From assembly GCA_963822705.1 (NCBI GenBank), contig CAWGIX010000011.1:1-64000 (forward strand): a stretch of DNA of 64,000 nucleotides, in the 5' to 3' direction. Below are positions 18,886-28,889 of this stretch, piece by piece; positions within the stretch are counted from its first letter, which is position 1, and the number at the start of each line of letters is the position of its first letter. A model generated the notes under the pieces. That model worked only from the letters and a program-made list of their open reading frames with translations. It did not search any database and was not told the origin of the DNA. The position numbers and the translations under genes are program-made. The stretch is from CAVRQM01 sp963822705 (GTDB taxonomy: Bacteria > Pseudomonadota > Alphaproteobacteria > Acetobacterales > Acetobacteraceae).

Positions 18886-19815
18886 GTGTTCCACCTCGAT
18901 TTCTGGCTTGGCGTCGCGGTGGTCGCGGGCATCTACGGCATTTTCACCCTCGGCCTGCAGATCAATGTCGGCTTCACGGGCCTGATCAACTTGGGCCAAG
19001 CCGGGTTCATGAGCATCGGCGCCTATACGATGGGCCTGCTGGTGACCGAGGCGGGCTGGTCGCTGTGGACGGCCATGCCTGCCGGAATCGTGCTTGCGGT
19101 GGTGGCGGGCCTGCTGGTCGGGCTGCCATCGCTGCGACTGCGCTCTGACTATTTTGCCATTGCGACAATCGCGTTTGCCGAAATCGTGCGCTACGTTTTT
19201 CAGAACGCCGCATTTGCCGGCGGCAACCAGGGGATTGTCGGGTTCGACGATCAGTGGCGGGCATTGGCCGGGTCTCTGTCCCACCGGTTCTCGGCGATCG
19301 GCCTGGGCGACCAGAGCCAATTGCCGCTGTTTTTTGCGGTCTGGATCGTCTTCCTGCTGCTCGCGGGAGTGCTGCGGGTGCTCCAGGCCAGTCCCTGGGG
19401 CCGCGTGCTGAAAGCGATCCGCGAAGACGAGGATGCAGCCGCCGCACTGGGCAAGAACGTTCTGTCGTACAAACTGCAATCACTCGCCATCGCGGCAGGG
19501 CTTGCGGCCGTGGCCGGGTTTTTCTTGGCCCTGAACGTGACGTACCTGTACCCGAGCGAGTTCGACCCCACGTTCACGTTTTTTGGCTACGCGGCCCTCG
19601 TGCTGGGCGGTTTCGCAAGCTACTTGGGGGTGGTTCTGGGCAGCCTGGTGCTGTGGTCGCTGATTGAGGGGCTACGGTTCCTGGCATTGCCGCTCGGCGC
19701 CGGCCAGCTCGCGTCGTTGCGTTTCGTGCTCGTGGGCATCGGGCTGATAGTGCTGAGCATGGCGCGCCCGCAGGGATTGCTGGGCCGAAAAGCCGAAATG
19801 CGGATGCGGCGATGA
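18886..19815 (+). CDS. Liv-type ABC transporter permease (LivM-like)
   Basis: 309-residue membrane protein with the LivM pattern: LGLQINVGFTGLINLGQAGFMSIGAYT near the N-terminus, SLRLRSDYFAIATIAFAEI in the centre and AALVLGGFASYLGVVLG towards the end. The GTG at 18886 lies two bases after the livH stop; the livG ATG overlaps its end. Second permease of the importer. Confidence 0.92.
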   Translation: MFHLDFWLGVAVVAGIYGIFTLGLQINVGFTGLINLGQAGFMSIGAYTMGLLVTEAGWSLWTAMPAGIVLAVVAGLLVGLPSLRLRSDYFAIATIAFAEIVRYVFQNAAFAGGNQGIVGFDDQWRALAGSLSHRFSAIGLGDQSQLPLFFAVWIVFLLLAGVLRVLQASPWGRVLKAIREDEDAAAALGKNVLSYKLQSLAIAAGLAAVAGFFLALNVTYLYPSEFDPTFTFFGYAALVLGGFASYLGVVLGSLVLWSLIEGLRFLALPLGAGQLASLRFVLVGIGLIVLSMARPQGLLGRKAEMRMRR

Positions 19816-20600
19816 CGCCGGAAGCTGAACCGATTCTGTGGCTGCGCGACGTGCGAAAAAGCTATGGCGGCGTGCCTGCGGTGGCGGGCGCCAGTTTCGC
19901 CGTGCGGCGCGGCTCGCTGACCGCGCTGATCGGGCCCAACGGTGCCGGCAAGACCACGGTGTTCGACCTGATCACCGGTTTCGTGCCGCTGGACGCGGGC
20001 GCCATTCGCTTCGAGGGCAAAAGAATCAGCGGTCAGCCGCCGCACCGGATTGCCCGGCTGGGACTGGTCCGCACATTCCAGCTCACCCGGGTTTTCGCTG
20101 CCATGACCGTGCTGGACAACATGCTGCTGGCAGGGCCGCGCCAGCCGGGCGAATCGCTGCCCCATTTTCTGACTCATCCGCGCGCGAGCCGGCGCAGCGA
20201 GGCGGCACTGCAGGTGCGGGCGAAAAGCTTGCTGGATCGCTTTGGCCTGAGCGCCAAGACCGGCGACTACGCCGGCACGCTCTCGGGCGGGCAGCGCAAA
20301 TTGCTGGAATTCGCGCGGGCGCTGATGGCGGGCCCGCGTCTGGTGCTGCTCGACGAGCCGATGGCAGGCGTCAACAAGGCGCTGGGCCGCCGACTGTTGG
20401 ACGATGTGGACCAGTTGCGGCGTACTGAAGACCTGACGTTCCTGTTCGTCGAACATGACATGGACGTGGTGATGAGCCGTGCCGAGCATGTCATCGTCAT
20501 GGCCGAGGGTGCGGTCATTGCCGAGGGCACGCCCGAAACCATCCGTCGTGAACAGCGGGTCGTCGACGCCTATCTCGGCGCGGTCCGGGCGCGCCCGTGA
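19812..20600 (+). CDS. Liv-type ABC transporter ATPase (LivG-like)
   Basis: Cytoplasmic ATPase of the high-affinity importer. Walker A GPNGAGKTT, signature LSGGQRKLLE, Walker B RLVLLDEPMAG and the switch FVEHDMDVVM are all intact. The Ile-Ala-Arg-Leu-Gly-Leu-Val-Arg-Thr-Phe-Gln stretch after Walker A is typical of LivG. Its ATG overlaps the end of livM and its end overlaps livF, so the operon is tightly coupled. Confidence 0.93.
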   Translation: MTPEAEPILWLRDVRKSYGGVPAVAGASFAVRRGSLTALIGPNGAGKTTVFDLITGFVPLDAGAIRFEGKRISGQPPHRIARLGLVRTFQLTRVFAAMTVLDNMLLAGPRQPGESLPHFLTHPRASRRSEAALQVRAKSLLDRFGLSAKTGDYAGTLSGGQRKLLEFARALMAGPRLVLLDEPMAGVNKALGRRLLDDVDQLRRTEDLTFLFVEHDMDVVMSRAEHVIVMAEGAVIAEGTPETIRREQRVVDAYLGAVRARP

Positions 20601-21316
20601 GCGGCGATGCACCCATATTGGAAGCCGAGAACCTTGTTGTGGGTTACAGTGCTGAAGTCGACATCCTCAGCGGCGTTGCGCTGGCGTTGCGGGAGCGCGA
20701 GATCGTGGCCGTGGTGGGTCCGAACGGGGCCGGCAAGTCCACGTTGATCAAAAGCCTGATCGGGCTGGTTGCGCCGCGGCAGGGGCAGGTAAGATTTCGC
20801 GGCCAGAGTCTTGCCGGCATGCGGCCGAACCAGATCGTCCGGCTCGGAATCGGCTATGTTCCGCAGCGCGAGAACGTTTTTGGCAGCATGACCGTGGCCG
20901 AAAATCTGCAACTCGGCGCCCTGGGCAAGCCCGGCACATCCGCGGCCGGCGCGATGGAGCGCATCCTGGCATTGTTCCCCAGACTTGCCGCATGCCGCCG
21001 CCAGGTGGCGGGCACGCTGTCCGGTGGCGAGCGCCAGTTGCTGGCGATGGGGCGGGCGTTGATGGCGAGTCCGGACGTGCTGCTGCTCGACGAGCCTTCT
21101 GCCGGCCTCGCGCCGCTGTTCGTGGATGCGATGTTCGAGCAGCTGGAGGCGATCAACCGGGCCGGTGTCGCGATCCTGATGGTGGAGCAGGACGCGCGGC
21201 GAGCCCTGGAGCTTGCGCACCGGGGTTACGTGCTGGAACTCGGGCGCAACCGGCTGGAAGGGTCCGGCCGCGCGCTGCTCGACAATCCGCTACTGGCCGA
21301 AATGTATTTCGGCTAG
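20597..21316 (+). CDS. Liv-type ABC transporter ATPase (LivF-like)
   Basis: 239-residue second ATPase. Walker A GPNGAGKST, signature LSGGERQLLAMGRAL, Walker B VLLLDEPSAGLAP and the H-loop region (MVEQDARRALEL, where Gln-Asp replaces the commoner H) are visible. IGYVPQRENVFGSMTVAENL is the LivF-type Q-loop region. GTG start at 20597 overlaps livG. Its stop overlaps the stop of the convergent VOC gene by a few bases. Confidence 0.93.
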   Translation: MSGDAPILEAENLVVGYSAEVDILSGVALALREREIVAVVGPNGAGKSTLIKSLIGLVAPRQGQVRFRGQSLAGMRPNQIVRLGIGYVPQRENVFGSMTVAENLQLGALGKPGTSAAGAMERILALFPRLAACRRQVAGTLSGGERQLLAMGRALMASPDVLLLDEPSAGLAPLFVDAMFEQLEAINRAGVAILMVEQDARRALELAHRGYVLELGRNRLEGSGRALLDNPLLAEMYFG

Positions 21317-22143
21317 AAGACGAACTCGATGAACCCGCCGCAGGCCTCTTCCGGCGGGATCCAAACTGCGTCTGGCCGCTGCTGGAAACCAATCCCGTTG
21401 TCCCGCAGCAGCGCCGCCGTCCTCTCAGGGTCGCGGATGCGTACTGTAATTCCAGCGATGAACGGCAGCGTGGGCGTAGTCGCCGACCCATGAGCAGCCA
21501 GCCATGCCGCATCGACGACGCGGACTTTTCCACGAGCAAGATCGATCGCAGCCCCCTGCGTCGCAACGCCAAGAAAGCGAGCGAGTCGGGACGCGAACTC
21601 CACCGGGTCGGCCACGGCCACGGTGATACCCTCCAGGCCGGTCGCACCGTTCGGATGGTCCAAAAAACCCGGTTTCCAGAGCAGCTCCGGCGTGTCGTGG
21701 TGAATCGCGAAGAACACGCCCCCCGGCACCTGCTCCGGCGGAAAATCGATAATCTGGAACCGCGCCAGGTCGCCGTCGATCGGCCGCTGCAGCGGCCGCA
21801 CCGCGGCCCCGGGGATGGGACCCTCCCGCAACACGCGCTGGGCCGCTTCCCAATCGGACGCGCCGAACGCCACGATGTGCAGACCCTCATGGTGTTCGAT
21901 GCGGCTCAGCATTGAACCGGCATAGTTGGGCTCGGTGACGCCGATCAGCTCCAGATAGCCGTTTTCCAGCATGGCGCAGTTGTTGCTCGTGCCCGCGGAA
22001 CGGTAGGGACCGCCCGGCGTGAGCGGCGGCAACACGTGATGGCCGCGCGGTGTCAGCCTGAATCCCAGGCGGGCAAACCGCTGCGCCGCCGCGTCGAGGT
22101 CGCGCACGCCGAACCCGACATGGTCAAGCGTGAACGGCGTCAT
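21313..22143 (-). CDS. VOC-superfamily (glyoxalase-like domain) protein
   Basis: 276 residues with two VOC-type half-domains: LDHVGFGVRDLDAAAQRFARLGF opens the first, GITVAVADPVEFASRLARFLG the second. The pattern matches the larger glyoxalase-like domain proteins whose reactions are mostly unknown; metal ligands such as His3-type HV and Glu in GYLELIGV are present. Its start overlaps the stop of the acyl-CoA ligase gene (ATGA), so the two are probably co-translated. Confidence 0.8.
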   Translation of the reverse strand: MTPFTLDHVGFGVRDLDAAAQRFARLGFRLTPRGHHVLPPLTPGGPYRSAGTSNNCAMLENGYLELIGVTEPNYAGSMLSRIEHHEGLHIVAFGASDWEAAQRVLREGPIPGAAVRPLQRPIDGDLARFQIIDFPPEQVPGGVFFAIHHDTPELLWKPGFLDHPNGATGLEGITVAVADPVEFASRLARFLGVATQGAAIDLARGKVRVVDAAWLAAHGSATTPTLPFIAGITVRIRDPERTAALLRDNGIGFQQRPDAVWIPPEEACGGFIEFVF

Positions 22144-23733
22144 CCGGCAGTGTCCTCCCCGAGCACCGCGTCGCCGAGCAGCGAGTGCGCCATTGCTTTC
22201 ACCGCAATCCGGTCGGTTTTGGCGGCACCGTTCAGCGGCAGCGTGTCCACAAAAAAGACCCGGCGCGGGTGGGCATAGGCCGGTCCGTTCCGTAGCGCAA
22301 AAGCTTTGAGGTCCTGCTCAGCCGGATGCGCGTTCTGGCGCGGCACGACGATCGCAACCGGCACCTCGCCCTTGACCGCGTGCGGCATCGGCACGACCGA
22401 GACATCCGCGACATCCGGATGCGTCAGCAAAACTCCCTCGACCTCGAGCGGATAGACGGTCTCGCCGCCGCTCTTGAACATGTCGTCGGTGCGGCCCTTG
22501 AAGAAAAAGAAGCCGCCGCGATCGCGAAAGAACAGGTCCCCGGTGCGCAGCCAGCCATCCACGATGCGCTCGCGGTTCACCTCCGGCAGGTTGTGGTAGC
22601 CGGGCGTCACACCGGGGTTGCGCACCCATAGTTCCCCGTAGTCATCGTTCTCCGCACCGTCGGCCCCGACCAGTTTCACCTCGCCCTCGGGCCAGGCGAC
22701 GCCGCAGCTCCCCTTGGGCACGTCGCGTCCGTCAATGGGAGAGCCGATCATGACCGGCCCACCCTCGGTCAGACCGTAGCTTTCGCGCACCTGCACACCA
22801 AAGGCCGCCTCCACTGCTTCCTGCAGTTCGCGCGCGGTCGGTGCAGAACCGATTTTCAGTCCCTTCAAAGCCGAAAAATCCAAACTCTCGATCAGGTCAC
22901 GCTGCTGCAGCAGCCGGGTAAACACGGCCGGCACGCCGCCCGAATGGGTGCAACGGTAGTGCGACAGCGCTTGCAGGAACCGCCGCGGCTCGAAATTCGG
23001 CAGGATCACCGTCGAGGCGCCCGCATGCAGCACGGTTTTCACCGCACCGGCCATGGCGTTCTTGTGATACAGCGGCACCGCGGTAAGGGCCCGGTCGGTT
23101 TCGGACATCGGCCAGTAACGATGGCAGGTCCGTATCCACCACATCTGCCCGGCATGGGTCAGGATCACGCCTTTGGGACGGCCGGTGGAGCCCGACGTGT
23201 ATGGCTGGAACGACGGATGCTCGGGGCGCAGGGCCGGCGGATCGAATGACGCAGGTGCCGACTGCAACGCGGTCTCGTAATCGATCCATCCCGCCGGAAC
23301 GCTCCCAAGCCCCAGTTTTGCACGCAACGGATATCGCTCTGCTGCCGCGACGATATGCGGGCTCGTGCCGGGCTCGACCACGGCGGCCACGCATTCGGCG
23401 TCGCTGTAGGATATAGGCAAGACTTTCGGCCCCGAGCCGCGTGTTCAATGGCACCGGCACCACGCCGGCCCGCATGGCGCCGAACATCACCTCCAGAAAT
23501 TCGTAGCGGTTGCCGACCGCCATCGCCAGCCGGTCGCCCGGACCCAGCCCGAACCGGCCCATAAGTGCGGCAAACCGGTCGAACCTGTCGTCGAGCATGC
23601 CGTAGGGGATTTCGACAGGTTCCGGCCGCGACAGATCGATGACGGCCACCGCATCGGGCCGACGCTGCGCCGCTTCCCAGGAGAAGTATCCCAGGTTTTC
23701 GTGGCGGACATCGTCTTCGGAGAGTTGGGTCAT
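22140..23733 (-). CDS. AMP-forming acyl/aryl-CoA ligase, one frameshift
   Basis: Adenylate-forming enzyme that activates a carboxylic acid to its CoA thioester. Motifs: A3 loop YTSGSTGRPKGVILTH, A5 ESYGLTEGGPV, A7-A8 GELWVRNPGVTPGY, GWLRTGDLFFRDRGGFFFFKGR and the late lysine in LNGAAKTDRIAVK. The N-terminal frame (MTQLSEDDVRHENLGYFSW) breaks near 23407 where one extra base separates LAYIL from SDAECVAAVV. Corrected length is about 530 residues. Substrate is unknown; neighbouring aromatic and Liv-type transport genes suggest an aromatic or short-chain acid. Confidence 0.88.
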
Positions 23734-23833
23734 CGCACGTCAGGTCCGGTCTGCCGGGGCTGGCACGGGGGCGGCAGACTCTGCATCATCCCGCTCGCAG
23801 TAGCATGGCGCGCAAAAAGGACGAAGGCGGGAA

Positions 23834-24836
23834 ATGAAGGCAGTCGTGTTCCACGCCCATGGACCGCTCGATAACCTGCATTACGAGGACTTTCCCGACC
23901 CCGAGCCCGGCCCCACGGAACTCGTTATCGGTGTGCGTGCTGTGGCGCTGAACGGGTTCGATCCCATGGTGCTGCGCGGCATCCCGGGCCTGAAGACGCC
24001 GCTGCCGATGATCCCTGGCGCGGACATCGCGGGCGAAGTGGTGGCCCTCGGAGCCGGCGCCGACACTGGGCGCTGGAAGCCGGGCGACCGGGTCACCGTG
24101 GTGCCGAACCAGCCGACCGGCATGATGGGCGAGACCAAGCGCGGCGGCGCCTGCGACCGGGTGGCGGTGGAGCAGGAATTCGTGTTGCCGATCCCGGATG
24201 GCGTGACGTTCGTCGAAGCGGCCTGTCTGCCGACCGCCTACGGCACCGCGTTGCGCATGATGGAGACGCGCGGGCAGGTAAAATCGGGAGACAAGGTGCT
24301 GATCCTGGGCGCCAGCGGCGGCGTCGGGACGTGCTGCGTGCAGCTCGCCAAGTCGATCGGCTGCGAAGTGATCGCTTGCGCCAGTTCGGACTGGAAGTGC
24401 CAACGTCTGCGCGGGTTGGGAGCCGATCACGTCATCGATACCAGCACACAGAATTATGTCGCCGAGATCCATCGTCTGTTCGGCAAGCCGCGCACCCGTG
24501 GGGGCGGCGGGGTCGATGTGGTGGTCAACTATACCGGCGGGGACAGCTGGGCCGAGTGCTTCCGCACCTTGCGGCTGCAAGGCAAGCTGCTGACCTGCGG
24601 CGCCACCGCCGGATACGACCCGAAAACCGACATCCGCTACATCTGGTCGTTCGAGTTCAATATTCTGGGCTGCAATGGTTGGACTCAGGACGACCAGCGG
24701 GAGCTGCTGCAGCGTGTGGCGAGCGGAAAACTTTCGCCCGTGGTGCATAGGACGACGACGCTGAGCGACATCAGAAATTCCGTTCCGCGAACTGATGGAC
24801 CGGCAAGTGTTCGGCAAGGCTGTTCTGGTGCCATGA
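23834..24836 (+). CDS. Medium-chain (zinc-type/quinone) alcohol dehydrogenase, one frameshift near the end
   Basis: MDR-family NAD(P)-dependent oxidoreductase. The N-terminal GroES-like half has GADIAGEVVALG and WKPGDRVTVVP; the Rossmann fold is ILGASGGVGTCCVQLAKSIG. The catalytic-zinc cysteine/histidine set is not obvious, so quinone-reductase-like or enoyl-reductase activity is as likely as alcohol oxidation. An extra A near 24776 shifts the frame; removing it yields the normal end FRELMDRQVFGKAVLVP and a stop at 24834-24836 that overlaps the thioesterase ATG. Corrected length is 333 residues. Confidence 0.85.
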
Positions 24837-25252
24837 GTGAAACGCTGACCCTGGAAGCGCTACAGGCAATGCTGGATGCATCGCCCTTCATCCATCTGTT
24901 TGCCATGCGGGCGGTATCGCTGGATGTGGCGGCCAGGCAGGTCGTGATGGAGATGCCGATGACGCCGGGCGCCGAACGCCGCGCCGGGACGGGCCAGTAT
25001 CACGGCGGCGCCATCGCCGCACTGATCGACACCGCAGGAGATTTTGCACTCGGCGTACTGCTCGGCGGGGGCGTGCCGACGATCAATCTGCGAATCGACT
25101 TTTTGCGTCCAGCGACCGGCGGCACGTTGCGCGCGGTCGCCAATGTGCGCCAAGCCGGGCGCACCATCGGCGTCGCCGACGTGGAGGTCACGGACGCCGA
25201 GGGTCGCCTCGTCGCGATCGGGCGCGGCTGCTACTCGACGGTGGTCGGCTGA
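24833..25252 (+). CDS. PaaI-type hotdog thioesterase
   Basis: 139-residue hotdog-fold acyl-CoA thioesterase. The catalytic helix region reads GQYHGGAIAALIDTAGDFAL, the pattern of the PaaI/YbgC group, followed by TINLRIDFLRPATGGTLRA. The ATG overlaps the dehydrogenase stop (ATGA), a normal coupled start; the uninterrupted open frame with the dehydrogenase is due to the upstream indel. It may release acids from stalled CoA esters made by the ligase next door (inference). Confidence 0.85.
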   Translation: MSETLTLEALQAMLDASPFIHLFAMRAVSLDVAARQVVMEMPMTPGAERRAGTGQYHGGAIAALIDTAGDFALGVLLGGGVPTINLRIDFLRPATGGTLRAVANVRQAGRTIGVADVEVTDAEGRLVAIGRGCYSTVVG

Positions 25253-25262
25253 AGCCGCGAAC

Positions 25263-25391
25263 TCAGGACGGGCCCATGTCGCGGGCCGCGTTGGTCAGCA
25301 GTCGATGGCCGGACTCGGTGATGACGAGCGTATCCTCGATGATCCCGGTTCCGAGACCTTCGACCACGACCATCGGCTCGTACGGTGGGAG
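25263..25391 (-). pseudogene. Remnant of an M24 (Xaa-Pro) peptidase C-terminus
   Basis: About 40 codons reading PMVVVEGLGTGIIEDTLVIT then ESGHRLLTNAARDM and a stop. The IEDTLVITESGHRLLT pattern is the conserved end of creatinase/Xaa-Pro dipeptidase (M24) proteins, where the Glu is a metal ligand. Nothing upstream on this strand extends it: the glycerol kinase stop lies about 14 bp away. I read it as the left-over end of a deleted gene. The match is by eye and short. Confidence 0.45.
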
Positions 25392-25404
25392 GGTTTGGGT
25401 ACAC

Positions 25405-26902
25405 CTAAAAATCCGTTTGGGTGCGCCGGATCGCGTCCTGCCAGGCCGCATATCCCGCCTCGCGCTGCGGCTCCGGCATTGCCGGAACAAAGCGCCGCTC
25501 CAGTGCCCAGGTGCGGCCAAACTCGTCCGGTGCCGGGCACACGCCGGCGGCAAAGCCGGCCAGGTAGGCGGCGCCGAGTACCGTCGCTTCGGCGCCGCGC
25601 GGCCGGTCCACGGGTGCGCCCAAAAAATCGGCCAGGCGCTGCATGGCGAAATCGCTCGCCGCCATGCCGCCGTCGACGCGCAACACCGTTTCCCGGTCCG
25701 GCGTCCAGTCGGTGTGCATGGCTTCCACCAGGTCGCGAGTCTGGAATGCCACCGCGTCGAGCGCGGCGCGTGCCAACTCTCGTGGCGTGGTGGCGCGGGT
25801 CAGGCCGAATAGCGCGCCGCGGGCGTTCGCATCCCAGTGCGGGGCGCCCAGGCCGGTGAAGGCGGGCACCAGAATCACCGATTGTTCCGGGTCCGCCGCC
25901 TCCGCCAGCGCGCCGGACTGCGCCACGTCCGTCAGCACACCCAGCCCGTCGCGCAGCCATTGCAAGGCGGCGCCGGCAACGAAAATGGCGCCCTCCAATG
26001 CGTAGGTGCGCCTGCCCTCGAGCTGCAAGGCCACTGTGGTGAGCAGCCGCGCGCGGGAGGTGACGGGCGTTTCGCCGGTGTGCAGGAGCAAGAAAGCGCC
26101 GGTGCCGTAGGTGGCTTTGACCATGCCGGGGGCGAAACAGGCTTGGCCGATCATGGCGGCCTGCTGGTCGCCGGCCACGCCCAGAAGCGGGATTTCGCCG
26201 CCCAGCGCCGCAGTGCGGCCGAACAGCCCGGCATTATCGCGAATTTCCGGCAAAACGCTTTGCGGGATGGCGAAAAAGTCCAGCATCTCCGCATCCCATG
26301 CGCCGGCCGCGATGTCGTACAGCAAGGTGCGGCTGGCGTTGGTCGCGTCGGTGGCGTGGATGCGGCCTCCGGAAAGATGCCAGAGCAGCCAGGTGTCCAC
26401 GGTGCCGAACGCCAGTCTTCCGGCCAGTGCCGCGTCGCGCGCGCCCTCGACGTGGTCCAGCAGCCAGGCAATTTTGGTTGCGCAGAAATACGGGTCCAGC
26501 AGCAGCCCGGTTTTGCGGGTCACGCGCGCCTCGTGGCCGTCGGCGCGCATGCGTTCGCACAGGTCGGCGGTGCGGCGGTCCTGCCAGACGATGGCGCGGT
26601 GGATCGGCGCGTCCGGTGGCGCGGTCCCACACGATCGTGGTCTCGCGCTGGTTGGTGATGCCGATGCCGGCCAATTCGGCGAGGGTGCGGCCGGTCGCGG
26701 AAAAAGCTTCGCGCAGCACGTCGAGGCTGGTTTGCAGTAACTCGTCGGGGTCGTGCTCGACCCAGCCGGAGGCGGGAAAATGCTGCGTCACCGGCCGGCG
26801 GGCCTCGGCCAGCGGCAACAGGTCGGGAGTGGAGAATGCGACGGCGCGGGTCGAGGTGGTGCCTTGGTCCAGCGCCAGCACGATCGGATTCTTGTTGGTC
26901 AT
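25405..26902 (-). CDS. glpK: Glycerol kinase, one frameshift
   Basis: FGGY-family kinase making glycerol 3-phosphate from glycerol and ATP. The N-terminal phosphate loop is LALDQGTTSTRAVAFS, then ITNQRETTIVWDRATG; after the break come KTGLLLDPYFCATKIAWLLD, NASRTLLYDI, GVAGDQQAAMIGQACF, KATYGTGAFLLLHTG and LRVDGGMAASDFAMQ. The frame breaks near 26612, where one extra base follows DRATG; corrected it reads APIHRAIVWQDRR. Corrected length is about 498 residues, normal for GlpK. It stands alone, with no glpD or glpF in the window. Confidence 0.93.
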
Positions 26903-26914
26903 GCGCCCCTTGGC

Positions 26915-27301
26915 TCATGCATCCGGCGGCGTGGCGAAAAACCAGTCGTGCCGTTCCGGATCGCGCGCCCAGTAGGTTCGGCCGTACGACTGGTCGCTGA
27001 GCGGCTGCACGATTTCCGCTCCCGCCGCCTGCGCGCGAGAAAAATGCGCGTCAACGTCGGCGATCCAGACGAACACGCCCTGGGTCGCGGCGGGAGCGTC
27101 CGCGGGGCTGTGCATGCGATCCATGCCGGCCGAGCCCAGCATGACCATGCAGCCGTCCAGCGTCGCCTCGCCGTGCATGCCGCCGCGCGGCGTGTCGTGG
27201 ACGGCACCAGGCGAAAACCCGAAGGCGCGCTCCAGCCAGCCGATCGCGGCGCGCACGTCGCGATAATACAGATACGGAACAATCTCCGTTTTTCGAGGCA
27301 T
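26915..27301 (-). CDS. Small VOC-family (glyoxalase/bleomycin resistance) protein
   Basis: 128 residues opening EIVPYLYYRDVRAAIGWLERAFG, the usual PhnB/YycE-like VOC start, and closing YGRTYWARDPERHDWFF. Single-domain VOC proteins of this type act as dimers; the substrate is unknown. The ATG at 27301 is chosen because the frame further upstream overlaps the divergent MATE gene. The gene ends 13 bases before the glpK start and could be co-transcribed with it. Confidence 0.8.
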   Translation of the reverse strand: MPRKTEIVPYLYYRDVRAAIGWLERAFGFSPGAVHDTPRGGMHGEATLDGCMVMLGSAGMDRMHSPADAPAATQGVFVWIADVDAHFSRAQAAGAEIVQPLSDQSYGRTYWARDPERHDWFFATPPDA

Positions 27302-27422
27302 GGCATTGGTTCCTTTGCAGGCTGTGCGGACCATCGCGCGCATGCCGGCCATGGCGCAAACCCGTGTTGCCGGCGTGGCGCGGCGCGGCCAGTGTGCCGG
27401 CCGTTTTGGCCGCCAGGTTCGC

Positions 27423-28785
27423 ATGAGCGTCGCTATCCAGCAGAGCAGTCGGACGCCTTCCTTCACGGCGGAAGTGCGGGCGACGGCCGCACTGGCGGCA
27501 CCTCTGATCGTGGGCAAGCTGGCCGGGGTCGGGCAGAACGTGGTCGACGTGCTGCTGGCCGGCCACTTGAACGCGCACGTCCTGGCGGCGGTGGCGGTCG
27601 GCTCGGCGATCTGGATTCTGGCATTCATGGCCGCCTCCGGGATCGCCTACGCGCTACCGCCTGCGGTCGCACAACTCGACGGGGCGGGACGCCGGGCCGA
27701 GACCGGCAAGCTTTTGGCGCAGGCGCTGCGGCTGGGAGCGGTTGCGGGGTTGGTGCTGCTAGCGGCGGTGCGCTGGGGCGCGCCGGAATTGGTGCGGCTG
27801 GCCGGCACCGCGCCGTCACTGCTGCCCGACGTGACCCTGTTCCTGCACGCGGTCAGTTTCGGCGCCCCGGCGCTGACCCTGCTGCTGATCTGCATGGGGT
27901 TCAGCGAGGGCCTGTCGATGCCCCGGCCCAGCATGGCCATCGGTATTCTGGGCCTGCTGGTACTGGCGCCGGTCGGCTATGTGCTGATGTACGGCCGCCT
28001 CGGCCTGCCGTCGCTCGGTGCGCAGGGCAGCGGCATCGCGGCCGCGTTCGTCACCTGGGTCGAGCTGGCGGCCATGGCGGGATGGCTGGCCTGGTCGGGA
28101 CGCTACCGGGGCACCGGCTGGGAGCGGCGCCGGCGCGGGACGGATTGGCGGGCCATCCGCGGGCTGCTGGGCTTGGGGGCGCCGATCGCGGTCAGCCAGC
28201 TGCTGGAGTCGACGCTGTTCGCCAGCGCTGCGCTGGTGATCAGCCGGTTCGGCGAGACGCAGGCCGCGAGCCACCAGATCGCCATGAACGTCGCCTCGAC
28301 CACGTTCATGGTGCCGCTCGGGCTGGCCTATGCGATCACCGTGCGCGTCGGCAACGCGGTCGGGCGTCGCGACCCGGCCGGCGTGCGCCGGGCGGGTTTC
28401 GTGGGCATCTCCATGGCGCTTACGGCGCAGGTGCTGTCGGCCTCGGCGCTGCTGTTGCTGCCCCGGTTCATTGCCGGCCTGTTCACGGTCGACCTGCCGG
28501 TGGTGGCGGGAGCGGCCGTGCTGCTGCAGCTCGCCGGCGCGTTCCAGCTGTCCGACGGCATGCAGGTGTCCGCCATGGGGGCGCTGCGCGGGCTGAAGGA
28601 CACCAGGGTGCCGATGCTGATTACCGGCGTATCGTACCTGGGGCGTGGGCATGACTTTGGGCGTGTTTCTGGCGCTGCACCTTGGTTGGGGCGCTGTCGG
28701 CATGTGGTGCGGGCTCGTTGCGGGCCTGAGCAGTGCCGCCGCACTGCTGTTAGGCCGGTTCTTGCGGCTGAGTCGCAGGATGTGA
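27423..28785 (+). CDS. MATE-family multidrug exporter, one frameshift near the end
   Basis: Twelve-helix NorM-type sodium- or proton-driven exporter. The two homologous halves are visible: AAPLIVGKLAGVGQNVVDVLLAGHL in the first, GAPIAVSQLLESTLFASAALVISRFG in the second, with VGNAVGRRDPAG after it. One extra C near 28638 (TAC-C-TGGGGC) shifts the last 55 residues; removing it gives WGVGMTLGVFLALHLGWG and a stop at 28783-28785. Corrected length is 453 residues. Substrate unknown. Confidence 0.88.
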
Positions 28786-28889
28786 CCATCCAGGACATCA
28801 CGGTGACGACGCCGTAAGGGTCCCCAAGCTTGGCTTTGATCCCGGGTCACGCTACGAGGCGCAATCGTTGATCGGCGGGAGAGCGTCAC

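Noticed and set aside
23834..25252. Apparent dehydrogenase-thioesterase fusion protein
   Set aside because: An extra A near 24776 hides the dehydrogenase stop; the corrected end FRELMDRQVFGKAVLVP is normal and the thioesterase has its own overlapping ATG.
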